A DNA stretch of 64,000 nt from Pomacea canaliculata (taxonomy: Eukaryota; Mollusca; Gastropoda; Architaenioglossa; Ampullariidae), in NCBI RefSeq assembly GCF_003073045.1, contig NC_037594.1, positions 30,492,737 through 30,556,736 of the forward strand, in the 5' to 3' direction. Positions within the stretch are counted from its first letter, which is position 1, and every line of letters starts with the position of its first letter. Position numbers and translations under genes: made by a program. Positions 33,901 through 59,115 of this stretch are shown piece by piece. The notes beneath the pieces were generated by a model. That model was given only the letters and a program-made list of their open reading frames with translations. It made no database searches and was not told where the DNA came from.

Positions 33901-36900
33901 AAAAAAACCTTGCTTGAAAGCTAAGAAAATACAGGCAAAGTACATTCATACTGAGCAAGCTGATTCTGCTGCTCTAAAAATGTTATTATTCACCAAGACG
34001 TCTAGACATATCCTAAAAATACAAAAGAAAAAGGAAAAAAAAACCTGTTTGGCTGAACAGTATCGAACTCCAAAATCATGAAAGTTGAACAGGCGTGGAC
34101 AAACAGCAACAATTTGTGTGAAAAGTTCTGAAGGTCGTGACAGAGCTGGTGTACCTGATAGCAAAATCACATGGTTTGCTTTCTGAAAGTAGAAAAAAAT
34201 TTGGGGGGTAAATAGATGACATAGCTATAGGAAATAAAACTATAAAAATAAAACCATTGAACAATATGCTAATATTTACCTGGTGCAGGGGATGCTCTTG
34301 AGGTCAGGTGATAAACAATCCTCAGAGACTATAAAGGCAACAGCAAAGCCTAAATACCAATTTCTTTCACCCAACACTAAACCCAGCTAGAGAGCAGGAA
34401 AATCAGCAGGGCATTATTATTATCATTATTAAAGCAGATTTTTATAGTACATTTCTCTACTGAAGAGTCAACTCAATGCACTTTACAAAACAAATTGAAA
34501 CAAAAAGCATGTTCAAACACAAAGCACAATTATTAACAGCTATACAGAGACATCGCAACAACCAGAAATACAAGGCAGAAACAAAAAATGCTGCACGCAA
34601 GCATGAATGCAGCATCAAAAAGATAACAGTAAGAAAGTCGTGGCACAGCAGTCTACAGCGGAATGCTAAACCATCTGATGAATTTCAGAAGACACAACTC
34701 AAGATGCCCAGTGCATGTCCAAATGGTAACAAAGACAAGTAGACACATTAGTGTCCGGCATCCACACAGAGTGCTAGCAGAGTAATCGCATGAACACAAA
34801 AACAGCTCACAAAGCATCAGAAGGCTTCAGTCTATGCTGATACATGTAGATCCAGAATCCAAAATGTAGTGAAGCAGTTTGGAGATGAGAAAGTGTACAA
34901 TTTACAGTGATTGAAGTGGAGAAGGATATAGCTGTAGAGATCGCTAGTCAACAAAATCATACTGGAACAGGCACTAATAAAACAATCCTGAGAAGAATCA
35001 GGCAGCAAAACAAAAATACAGATGAACAGTTAACACCACAATCAACAAAAATCCCCAACAATGACAGAAAGAAGACAAAGGATGATAGACAAGTCCATTA
35101 GGCGACGGGTCATTATGCTAGATACACGGCAGCTTTACAATTAACAGGCACAAACTGCCAGCGGTTCTCAGCGTCAGCTAGTCTCCAGGGGCGATAACGG
35201 CAGCAAAACATTCCTGATCCTTGTCCCGCCTGATGACCTGGCACCACCAAAGGGTGACCTTTGTATTCACTGATGTAATGCTACCTAACAGCTAACAATT
35301 CCCACAGGTACCTTTTCCCCCCTTGTGAAGTGCAGTGCCAATGCTATAACCCTATTCCCAGTTATCTCACGACACATGTACACAAAAAGCACAACAATGC
35401 AAAATGTCGTCTGTTTTTCTTTCTCTTTTGCAAGCATCAAGTCTTCCAAAGACAGAAACTTCTGGCATAAAACATTTATGCAAGTTTGGCAGCAAAGATG
35501 CCAGCATACAGCAGCAACTGCCAAGATCTAAGGCATAATAATACAGCGCATTTATATAGCACCTTTCCCTAGTATCCTGAGAGCATACGGAATACCAATG
35601 GAAATTGTACTGCTGATCAAAAGCTTCTATGCGAACTTTTCATGCTGTGTTGGAAACAGTGACATCTACTTTGAGGTCGGGACCGGAGTGAGACAGGGCT
35701 GCGTGATGTCTTCCCTGCTCTTTAACCTTGTCATTGACTGGGTAACGCGCCATACAACGAAGATGAACCAAGGGCATACGATGGACACTCTCACGACTTA
35801 GAAGACCTAGACTTTGCCGACGACCTGGCCCTGCTGTCACACACCCACGGCACATGCAGGAGAAGACGACTCGCCTGCACACTTTTGCGCAGCAGGTTGG
35901 ACTGCACATCAGCCGGACAAAGACAGAAGTGATGACCCTGAACACCACCAATCCAACACCGATCAGCATAGAGGGAGAAGACCTGCCGATGGTTGAAAGC
36001 TTCACCTACTTGGGCAGCGTGGTCACGCAAGATGGAGAAGCAGGCCATGACATCCAGAGCAGACTGAGCAAAGGCAGGGGCATCTTTTGTAGCCTACGCA
36101 ACATCTGGAAGTCGACACAGTACAGCATCAATACCAAGCTGAGACTTTACCAGAGTCTGGTCATGTCCACTCTACTGTATGGCTCGGAGTGCTGGCGAAT
36201 GACTGACAGCGACCTCAACAAACTGTCAGTCTTCCACACCAAAAGCCTGCGAAGAATCCTGGGCATCTTCTGGCAAGGACAATCTCCAACGAAGAACTAC
36301 TTGCCAGTGCGGGCAGGAGAGTATGGCCACCATCCTGTTGAAGAAGCGATGGCGCTGGATTGGTCACGTCCTCCGAGGCGGGAGCAACTCCATCATAAAA
36401 ACTGCCTTACACTGGACGCCAGAAGGAAAACGCAAGCGAGGTCGGCCCAAGATCACCTGGCGCCGAACTGTGGAGGCAGACATGAAGACCCAAAACCTCA
36501 GCTGGGGTACTGTGGGGAGTCTAGCCCAGGACAGGCAAAAGTGGAGGTCCTTTGTCGCTGCCCTACGTGCCGACCGGCATAACGGGAACTAACTAACTAA
36601 CTTTCCCTAGTGCTTAGGAAGGCAACTGGCACAACACAGCTAGAGAGCAGCAGCAAAAATCAAGCATGGCAAAATATCGCCGAGACCTAAAACCATAAAA
36701 GAAAATAGCTTTGCTGTCACCCTTATGGCTGGCTGAGATCTGAGCTATGATACAAGGCATGTGTTTAAGCACAATTCAGGAAGTCCGTTTAGAATGGTCA
36801 GCATATTATCTCCTATGGTCATGTCATCTGGTGATATCAAACAATAAACAACAGATCATAGCATTTCTGCATGTAGAAACAACAGTAGTCAATATAGGAC

Positions 36901-39900
36901 TCCTACCTGCAAAAGTGGCAAAGCTGCCTTTGCTCGCATTGTCTTTGAATTCTTCAAAAAATGAGATTCATCCTGAAATAAGACCACAGCACCATAATGA
37001 CAAAAAATAATATTGCATGTTAATTTACATTTGATAGTTACAGCTTTGTTTGAGATATCTACAGTCCTCTGGGTCTGACTTCTCCAAAATTTAATTTTGT
37101 TAATATAAGACAGGTTTTTGAAAAAGCAGTATAGAATACAAAATAATCTTGGAGTTTCACATGACAGCTTCCATAAATTCTACCTTATATCTTTCATTCA
37201 GATGTCAAAGATCTAACCATATTATTAACTATATATTATCTAATTTACATTTATTAATATAAAACTGTTTCTAATATAGTGATCTCCAAATCCTAGCCAA
37301 ATTCTAAAAAATTATCATTCAATCTAAAATGATAGATACATTTTGACATTTATCAAGTTTTTTCTTAGGCACCAATGACTCTTTTTATGGAAAGGTAAGA
37401 CGAGTTATGGATAGCCAATGTCAGGTGTGTATAGACATACCTATCTGCCCAACAGGCCAATCTTGACAAGACTAATCGCCTTAATCATGTACATGGAAGC
37501 AAACATCAACATCTGTTTAGAAATACTTTTAGAGGGTGTTTGTGTTTCCCCAAGTGTTTTTCCCCATTTGCTCTGCAAAAATTTCCTTTGGCCCAGTCAC
37601 AGAGGAAGTTTTAATAATAATAATAATAAGCATACTTATATAACACATTTCTCTCCTATGGAGCAGACCCAGTGCACTGTACTGCACACAAATAAAAACA
37701 TAAATGAGAAAGTGGTAAAAGAAGCACACATTTCCTCCCAAATCCTGTGCCTTTCACTGATTGTGACGAGGAATGTATTTCAATCAGCTAACTGCCAATG
37801 TTTTTGTATGCATGTGCATGTATATATGCATCAAGATATGTATTTGTATGTCTGAGTCTCATTCCTGTTGCATTCAGACAAGTGTAACATCATTATAAAC
37901 AACTTACCATAATGATGATTTTAAAATTAGCTTCTGCAAGTTGTTTAGATTTTCGAGACAAGAGGTCATAACTGATTATGCTGACCAAGGAAGCTGTCGG
38001 GACATGTTGACCACTAACTGCAACCTGCACTTGAGATGGGTCAATGGATGGCACCCACCGCTTGAACTGCTGTTTAAAGACACAAGACATGGTGATTAGT
38101 TATGAACAGGGCATGTTCTCTTGCAAATATTTAAAACTATCTTATAAGATATGAAAACTTAAAGCATACACATATTGTCTATCCTTAAAACATGCCAAAA
38201 TATGTAACTTGTATTTATATATTCCTATAGCTACTCCAGCTCTGGAAGCTACTATAGAAACTATGTTTTTCTGAAGAAGAAATTCAAGTTATAAAGAACA
38301 ACCAAATAAGTGATCCAAATATCTTAATAGCTTTTTCAGTTATAAGGGTTCTGAAGTTGGGTACAATCATGTTACAAAACTCATGCAACGCCTTAATAAG
38401 AATTGGACAACATCAACTATTGTAGTTGATCAGCAAATTTTTGTTTTCTAACAATTAAAAGAAATAATAGCAAAAACTTATAAATGCCACTCAGGCAATT
38501 TCTTTTTAAGGTAATTTGTTTTAAGCTAATCCATTTGTAATGTAAAGGTCCAGAAAGATTATACATTATGAAAAATTTATTTATTATTGTGCTCCAAATT
38601 TCCACAAATCATTGGTGATGATATTTGTAGCCAAATAGTGTTTCATGGGAGCAATTATCCTGACATACAGCCAAATCACCATCTGTGGAGAGTCAATAAG
38701 CTAGTTTGTTGCTTCAATAGGAAAGTGCTTTTACCTTTAGGGGATTTCACAAAGAGGGTATAGAGGAAAGGGATAGGAAATAGAAGAACCTGAAGAAAAC
38801 AATCAACGGGACAGGTCTTTGAGCCTAGAGACAGTCCCAGTTTGATACCCGTGTGGTGCAGAGAACTTCTCCCCAGTCAACCCAGCTGTCTGGAATAGGT
38901 ACCTGACTCCACAGATTGATAGTGCAATCCCTTTTCACTTTAACTTGACGACAGACAGGGTATGGAGTATGAAGTTAAAAAGCAGGAACCCCTTTTTGGT
39001 AAGCAATGAACTGTGTTGCTTGTGGGAGAAGGTGTGAATTTCCTAGCTAGTCCAAGCATGTTAGGAGTATAATGCTAATCATTCTATGGATTAGATTGAA
39101 ATGCTAAATATTTGCCAAAGATGGCAAAGTACTATGTTGAAGAGCACCCCCACACCCTAATTCCAAACCCAAAATACACATATTCACATTCAATGTTTTG
39201 GGCATGTTTGGCTAAGTCAAGGTGTGGAAGAAGTAAGCAATTTTATTAAATGTTTTAAACAAAGAATAACTGATTGTCACTGGCAAGAATGGAATTATAA
39301 AATTAATAACAGTGACAGATTTAGTTTTTACAAGTCAATTAAATCTGTGACACACAGGGATATGTACTTAAATTTAGATATCAATACTCACTAGAAATGC
39401 ATTAGTGCAACTTGGATTTGGAAATTTGGACCTTATGACACAGGCTTTAGGACATTCTGTCAAATTATCGTGTATAATTAAAAGTAAGATGTGCCCTATG
39501 TGTCACATCGATGAAGAGGATGAGGTCCATTCTATATTATGCTGTCCATGTCTGACAGATTTAAGAAAAAGTTTTATGCCAACTTTTTTGGATGGACCCA
39601 AAGGTCTAACAAATAAACTATTCGTATTTGTATTCAATAATGAATGAATAAAAGAACTAAGTTCTTAAAAATAAAACTTGTTATCTCTTTGAAAACTCCT
39701 AGTGCTATTACTAGACCTCAGTTCAAGGAACCCTAGTGACATCTCAACACCTTACTTGTGCCCAATCAAAGCGGACTGAAGATGGAGTGACAATCAGCAA
39801 TGGCCACTTGTCTCTGTAAATACAAGCCAGGCAGATAGCCTGTAATGTTTTGCCAAGGCCCATGTCATCTGCAATCAGTACTCGCCCCCTTTGATGGACA

Positions 39901-41914
39901 CCAAAACTGTCAAAGGAAATAGAAATGGTACAGAAAATAAACCATATATCAAAGTAGTTTATTAAGCATCAACTACAACCTAAGCCTTACGACAAATCTA
40001 GTGCAGGTAAATGTGCAGTCTAAGTCATTAATAAGGTAGCCCAACTTTTATAAACCATTCACTACTCACTTTACACCTTCCCTCTGGAATGGCATAAGAG
40101 TGTTCACTAAAACAGAATCAACTTTTGAAAGATCTGCTTGGGGAATGCTGTCTTTTTCTTGGTTTTCTCTGGAATTGAAGACCTGCAAAATTGCTTTAGG
40201 CAGTGGCTCTATCTCCACATTTGGTTTCAAGCTGCTAACTGCTCTCACTGTTAACAGACAAAAGAGTCAGTGTAAGGATATGTCTGATAGCATCTGCATG
40301 TATGAATAGAATGAACATTAACTGAGTTATCCTTAAGTTTCTCTCCTCAAAAAACAGCATATATTACACTTTCCAAAAAATAAAGTAGAAAGAAAAATTT
40401 AAAATAATTATAAATTATAAAATAGAAATTATAGAAAATGTGAACATCTATTGCTGAAAGCAAACTTTTAAACAATAATTTTGAGCAAAAAAATTGCATT
40501 ACAACCATGGTTTTGTTTCTTTTCATTTTTAGTTATAGCAACGCGAAAAAGAAAAAAAAACCATGCTGCTGCATGGCTGAGAGAAAAATATCCCAACTCA
40601 TAACTGTATATTAAAGATCTAAGCATGCTAATCGTAGCTGCGAATACCGTCTTGCACTGCCTTATGAAGAAAATTAGTTTCAAATAAGAATTATAAGCTT
40701 AAGAATCAAATAAGTAAAGAACTGTAAGGACTGTCAAAGAATGGTAGGAAAAATTAAATGCCCTGCTGAAAGTGGCTATTCAGAGCATCTTAACTGCATC
40801 TAGCATCAGTCACAAAGTGGTTGTAATAAATAATAGTAAGGACTTAAAATATATTTAGATAAACTGATATATGCATATATGGACCCAAATATGTGCAGTT
40901 GCACATTCTCACAAAAATCAAGCACAGTTACACCACATACATACATACTCAGAGTGTCATGATCAGTAACATGAAACTGCCATAGTCTGCTTTTTGAATC
41001 TGCAACATAAACACATACAGAGTGTCCCAAGACAAGATCTGAAACCAGGCTTTTAGTTCTGACTGCAGTAGTGACAAGATAGTGCTAACAACCACTACCC
41101 TGCCAAATGTAGGTTTTTTTCCAGATCTTGAGGCAAATGACAGATTTATATCACCTTAGCCAAAGAACACTAAATCAAACATACAAGGCCTCTGTAAACC
41201 TAATAAACATAGCTGGTCCTAAATTTTTTCAAGTGCAAGGAATGAGCCTATAAATCAGATTTGAGACCAAAAATCTCCTAGTTGATAAATGGAATGGTCA
41301 TCCTTACCCCAGCAACAGTTAAAACTACAAGAAAATATACATTTTATATCTGCCATAGAAACCAACTTAAGAGGACAATAATTTAAGCTTTACTCACCAT
41401 ACAGTCTTGAATGAATTGTTTTGAAGATTTCTACTAGCAGGGGTGAAAACACAACCACCACTTCAAATCTATATCTTGATATCAAAACACAGTGTCCTCT
41501 TATGGTCTGGCCAGCAGATCCATAAAACTGTTTCTTTGCAATCGTCTCCTTGATTTGTTCTTTTGGGATTTTTGCTACATTCTTACTGTCTTTGCTGTCA
41601 CAAGCCCCAGAACTCAAAACACTGTCCTTGGAGCTCTTTATTCCACTATTTGAAAGTGGAAAGAGCTGTTCAGGGCTTTTGTTGCTGCTGAATCTTTTTG
41701 TTGTAGAAGAAGGATTAGAAGGCCTAACTTGAACTGATGATGGGATTGTAACATTTGCTCTGTTCACAACAGAAAGCATTGAAACTGCAGCTGACTTTGA
41801 TGCTTGAGCAAGATGTGTTTGTCTTGCCTGACATTGCTGTCGTCTAGCCAGGGCTCTTCTTCTGTTTTCTTCTATCTGATTGCATTGTTCTTTTGATAGA
41901 ATTGTATTTTCCAT
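27970..41914 (-). CDS. SMARCAL1: SMARCAL1 (HARP) SNF2-family annealing helicase
   Basis: This is an ATP-driven annealing helicase that RPA recruits to stalled forks, where it regresses and reanneals DNA. Inferred exons run from high to low coordinate: 41914-41398, 40999-40949, 40247-40070, 39906-39756, 38069-37908, 36972-36907, 34182-34045, 33649-33570, 32617-32488, 30077-30007, 29903-29807, 29515-29330, 29144-29044, 28669-28583, 28408-28291, 28180-27970. The product is about 781 aa. It has an N-terminal RPA-binding motif ([20 protein letters not shown]), one HARP domain (about 155-205), Walker A DDMGLGKT (262-269), a DESH box (354-357), SGTPALSRP, and motif [13 protein letters not shown] (613-623). 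The start is chosen at CACCATGG. A base is missing in exon 14 (about 28620) and an A is missing in the last exon (about 28154). All other phases agree. The last exon has a SPKKRMK-like nuclear signal. Confidence 0.93.
29600..29720 (+). mobile_element. RTE-like LINE C-terminal fragment
   Basis: The translation gives a short piece of the family's 'K..WFGHV.RH..L..T.LQ' C-terminal motif. It lies antisense in a SMARCAL1 intron, shares its motif with the 31.4-32.2 kb remnant and is clearly dead. Confidence 0.4.
31230..31372 (-). repeat. Short microsatellite-headed dispersed repeat (family A)
   Basis: In plus orientation the core reads GTAAAGTGCTTTGAGCC, then GCTGGAAAAAAGCACTATAC and AAATGTGCTATTTATTATTATT. 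This is the reverse-complement layout of the copies at 34.4 and 37.6 kb. An AT-rich microsatellite also precedes it. Confidence 0.6.
31395..32240 (+). mobile_element. Internally deleted RTE-like LINE remnant
   Basis: The left part ([20 protein letters not shown]) matches the linker block at about 5.7 kb. The right part has the C-terminus of the same kind of LINE: SGLAMSP-like, KTVLQGT-like, then [17 protein letters not shown]. Most of the reverse transcriptase is missing. It lies antisense in a SMARCAL1 intron. Confidence 0.6.
34416..34496 (+). repeat. Short microsatellite-headed dispersed repeat (family A)
   Basis: ATTATTATTATCATTATT leads into TTTTTATAGTACATTTCTCT and CTCAATGCACTTTACAAAAC. 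It is the same layout as the copies at 37.6 and 35.5 kb, in SMARCAL1 intron 6. Confidence 0.6.
35534..35573 (+). repeat. Family A repeat, 5' part, interrupted by an RTE insertion
   Basis: ATAATAATACAGCGCATTTA and TATAGCACCTTTCCCTAGT match the family head. The continuation (GCTTAGGAAGGCAACTGGCA) resumes at 36612 after the inserted LINE, so the LINE entered an existing copy. Confidence 0.55.
35574..36600 (+). mobile_element. 5'-truncated RTE-like LINE with 11-bp target duplication
   Basis: The frames carry the C-terminal half of a LINE polymerase: [74 protein letters not shown] and [19 protein letters not shown]. The 3' end is a (TAAC)n tail. CTTTCCCTAGT occurs at 35563-35573 and again at 36601-36611. 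At least two frame changes (about 35800 and 36290) break it. The good codon conservation suggests a fairly young copy in a SMARCAL1 intron. Confidence 0.8.
37614..37690 (+). repeat. Short microsatellite-headed dispersed repeat (family A)
   Basis: (AAT)n leads into AAGCATACTTATATAACACA, TTTCTCTCCTATGGAG and CAGTGCACTGTACTGCAC. It is the clearest copy of this layout and lies in a SMARCAL1 intron. Confidence 0.6.
38715..38960 (+). repeat. Degenerate SINE-like element
   Basis: AGGAAAGTGCTTTTACCTTT and GGGGATTTCACA match the element at about 58.27 kb (AGGAAAGTGCTTCCGCCTTG, GTGATTTCGCACC). A box-B-like CAGTTTGATACCCG and a CCCAGCTGTCTGGAATAG tail follow, as in tRNA-derived mollusc-type SINEs. The family call is by memory of the layout. 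Confidence 0.45.
39180..39650 (+). mobile_element. Fragment related to the 11-16 kb LINE (ORF2 C-terminus)
   Basis: The translation gives [29 protein letters not shown] and [18 protein letters not shown]. These align block by block with FGFVWLNQGV, WQEWEDHITSSERFSFY and CPLCKLSEEDEVHF of the full-length element. There is one stop and frame change at about 39393. It lies antisense in a SMARCAL1 intron. Confidence 0.75.
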
Positions 41915-43170
41915 GGTGAGAGACCAGCACACCAGATTTGTTGTGCAAGTAATCTTTAAATTAGTACAAATGATATCTATAGAAGTTGACCCCTCATCCT
42001 CTCTGCAAAGACATCAAACACAATAGTTTCATATCTGCTCAAAATCAGAATAAAGAATAATATTAATGTCTTATGTTGATCTAGATAAACTGAACCCACA
42101 CTTAGAATATAATATTTTAAACGGCAAATGGACCCATGCTTATGTAAACTTTTATATCAGTTATCAATGTTGTGCTGCACCATTTTATCAATTCCATCAA
42201 GGTAAATGATCACAATAGTTTAAATTATGATAGTTCTAGGGGATATAGCTTATTCAGTTTCTGGCTTCTTACAATCACTTACAGCTTCTCCAATCTTTAA
42301 AACATGTCCTTTCATTTTGACAGTTATAACAACTTTGAATAGTTCTGCAAGACTTCAAAAAGACTTAAAGACTTAAAAAAAAATGTATTACTATTATTAG
42401 GCGCACTATGTAATGCTTTTTGTTACATCCTTAGTTAAATTCCTAAATCAGTCCTCTCACCACACCATATGTCCTTGCTACAATAGAGGTATTTGTATAC
42501 AACTTTTCAGCAACACTTCAAAGCAGAACTTTTTATCCAAGATTTCATGCAGTGAACTCCATGGCGACTACACGTTACCGCCAGTACACTGACACAAGTC
42601 TCTCTCTCTAGCTTTTTCAATAGTTTAGAATTATTTCAAAATGTCATTTGAAGTATCTCAATACTCAGCTTACACAACGAAGCTTCGTACCTGCACAAGT
42701 TACCCGGGTTTTCATCCAAGCATGGACGTGTATTGATGGACTGATGTCTGTATACCGAGACTCACTCGTGGCCTCTTGCGAAGTGATCCACTGTTAGTAT
42801 CGGCGAGCCGTAATAAAGAATGTGAATAAACCGGAAGCTATGTTGTCTAATGCCTCGTTTAAGTAGTTAATCTGAAATGTGAATAAACCGGAAGCTATGT
42901 TGTCTAATGCCTCGTTTTAGCAGTTAAACTGGGGGGAAAACAGTCCAGGGATCTTAGTGCATGATCCAAGTGACTGTTTACCTCTTCGTCGCGACCAGTT
43001 GACGGCAATAAACGAGAGAAACGTGACGAGCAGACGGCAGTGAAAACGCGGCTCGACCCGTTTGTCATTAACTTTAAATAACCCAAAGTATTCCTGTAAT
43101 GCTTTTAAACATGAAATGAAAGGTAGCATTATTTGAGCTATACCTCGTGGTGTGTCAAAATTATTGTATT
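41915..43170. promoter_or_regulatory. Divergent promoter region shared by SMARCAL1 and ERCC3
   Basis: The two start codons face away from each other 1256 bp apart, with no other gene between. The right part (42700-43060) is richer in CpG than its surroundings. CCGGAAGC, an ETS/GABP-type core common in housekeeping bidirectional promoters, occurs twice inside a tandem duplication. No TATA box is placed with confidence, and 5' UTR introns cannot be excluded. Confidence 0.6.
42819..42932. repeat. 57-bp tandem duplication in the divergent promoter
   Basis: Two head-to-tail copies (42819-42875 and 42876-42932) share AATGTGAATAAACCGGAAGC, TATGTTGTCTAATGCCTCGT and the following bases with only a few substitutions near the right ends. 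Each carries one CCGGAAGC. Confidence 0.9.
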
Positions 43171-56984
<13,814 letters not shown>

Positions 56985-57198
56985 GTTTGCTACCTTATAG
57001 ATGTTCAGATCTTCAGCATGTGTGTGTGTATATATGAGTGGGAATGTGTATGGAAGTGTTCATATAAACTGACATTCATGTATGTATGAGGATGTGTACA
57101 ATGCGTAAGTTCATGTATCAGTATTGACTTTGATATATTTTTATGAGTTATTGGGTTCATTGCTTTACATGCTTGGTGAATGTTACATAATGCAAAAC

Positions 57199-57204
57199 AA
57201 TAAA
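57199..57204 (+). terminator. ERCC3 polyadenylation signal
   Basis: AATAAA lies 215 bases after the ERCC3 stop codon in an AT- and GT-rich 3' UTR. It is the first canonical signal downstream. Confidence 0.7.
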
Positions 57205-57229
57205 CATCTTCAGGAAGATTTGCTATATG

Positions 57230-58190
57230 GTTGATTTCTTATGTCATAATAATAAGCATTATTATTGGTAATATTGTTTGCTATGAAGACATCGCTTTAA
57301 CAGGCTCTGTGCGCTTCACAAAAACAGAAAGTATGCTGGCCTCGATCTCTCACACTACACGTGCACACCCATACACAGACGATGTGATGTACATCGAAAT
57401 CAACTACATGCGCTCATGTTCATCAGCCGTTTAAGTGATGATGATGATGATTCCTGTCTCAGCTGAAAGGGAATGGAACTGACGACAGCTGGGAAACGAG
57501 GGCAAAGATACGCTCAACTCAAGTTGATCCTAGGACAGGATCAGCGTCATCGCTTTACTACGTCATAGTTGTAATGAGGTGAAAACTAGATTGACGTGCG
57601 AAGGGACAGTTCAAGGTGAGAAAACACCTGCTAGCGCTCTACCTGTGTCCAGAGACCATAAATATTTACAGTTTCTACCTGAGTCTGAGTGCATAGGAAG
57701 TATACGCTTCACCACCATCACACCCCACCACTCGGTCACAGATAATTCGGTTCACAGTGGTTCAACGGTACAAGGATATTCTCCAACTCCTGAAGGCGAT
57801 CGTCTGCGTTAATCGTCTCCTCAGTTGTTTAAGATGTAGACATATTTCTCCCTACACGTCCGCGTGTAAACACACACACAAACACAGAGGAGAATGTAAG
57901 ACCAATACATGTAACGTAGGAAATGAGGGTTGCTTGCCCAGTCTCCCTCTCCTCACCGCAACATTTACACAGTCGTGGGGTACACACAGCTCTCATACTC
58001 CAGTGCCAGTTGACGGTACCGGCAAGCGACATTTTTTTTTCGTGCAAAGGCGTTTGTGCAAGAAATGAACTGTAGCATCTTCCAATCTCAACTGTTTTCA
58101 TACGAAAGTGGGACAAATAATGCTCTCAGAATCTGGCGAAATGTACCGGACGGGTCTGAAGCTCGTTCCTTTTGTCAACGCATCTGTAGT
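57230..58190. other. Intergenic DNA downstream of ERCC3
   Basis: It starts with a weak family A repeat (57247-57322: AATAATAAGCATTATTATTG, later TCTGTGCGCTTCACAAAAAC). The rest shows only short open frames without recognisable domains. Confidence 0.4.
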
Positions 58191-58232
58191 GCAGCTCTAA
58201 CCCTAACCCTGACCTCTGTTCTTTTGTGGGTG

Positions 58233-58350
58233 GGTGGGTGGGTGGGTATTGGTTGGTTGGTTTATTTAGTAGGAAAGTGCTTCCGCCTTGAGGTGATTTC
58301 GCACCATATAGGAGGAAACCGGGGTACCCGGAGAAAACCCCCGACGCCCA
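58233..58350 (+). repeat. Dispersed repeat with (GGGT)n head
   Basis: (GTGG)n and (TTGG)n runs lead into AGGAAAGTGCTTCCGCCTTG and AGGTGATTTCGCACC, then GGAGGAAACCGGGGTACCCG and GAGAAAACCCCCGACGCCC. The first part matches the 38.7-kb repeat. The last part resembles a sequence I remember as dispersed in many animal genomes (unverified). Confidence 0.5.
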
Positions 58351-58939
58351 GCTTTTGTATTTATGTCAACAAGAAAGCGGTCCACATAAACACAGCGGCG
58401 AAATTTAGACACTGCTGTCCGTCTGTAGAAATCTTTACACTTGGCCTGCGGCCATACTATCCACCACGAGAATGTTCACCTGTACTGCTCACAGTCGTGT
58501 ATGTGCCATCGTCTGCAAACGTCACTACGGCGTGCGACGTACATTGTTACATACAGGTCTGACGACAGGTGGGCAGGGGGAGGTGGTATGTGGGCAGGGG
58601 TGGTGTATGTGGGCCCGCGGCCTGGCTTCCAACAAAATACTGTTTTCTTCTTCTTTTAAGTAAATCTCTGAGAAAAGAAGACTATATTGCACATGGCGGT
58701 CAAGTTTCAAATCTGCAATTACCAGGAGTGGTAAAGTAGTGAAGTGGGGTGGCACGACAGTGGGACCGGGTGTGGAGGGTGATACATTTTCCCTAGCCCA
58801 ATGACATACATATATATCATACATATCCTTGCTTTAACTTTCACCAGAACTTTTAATTACCCTCCCCATTTTTCTTGAACCAGTCAAGCTACAAGCACTA
58901 GGTTCAATATTTTTCTTTAATCCCCAGCCTCTGCCTCGT

Positions 58940-59115
58940 GTGGGCGGCCCGGTGGGCAACGGTTAGCGCCTAGTGAAGGTTGACTGTCCTGGGTTCAGCT
59001 CTCGTCTCGGGCACACTGTTCTTTCTCTGCATGTGACGTCTGTTTACCTGGCTGCCTTGCAGTGATATAGTCTTAGTACTGGCTCGGTGTAAACACTAAT
59101 TACCCTCACCTCACC
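58940..59115 (+). repeat. tRNA-derived SINE
   Basis: A box-A-like GGTGGGCAACGGTTAGCGCC (58951-58970) and a box-B-like GGGTTCAGCTCTC (58991-59003) are at a spacing close to that of a tRNA gene. A non-tRNA body follows (CTCGGGCACACTG, TCTGCATGTGACG). There is no plausible cloverleaf, so it is not a tRNA gene. Confidence 0.6.

Noticed and set aside
27970..41914. ZRANB3 as identity of the SNF2 gene
   Set aside because: The N-terminal RPA motif and HARP domain, and the absence of NZF and HNH domains, fit SMARCAL1.
58193..58212. Telomere-like CTAACCCTAACCCTGA
   Set aside because: Only about two units, consistent with chance.
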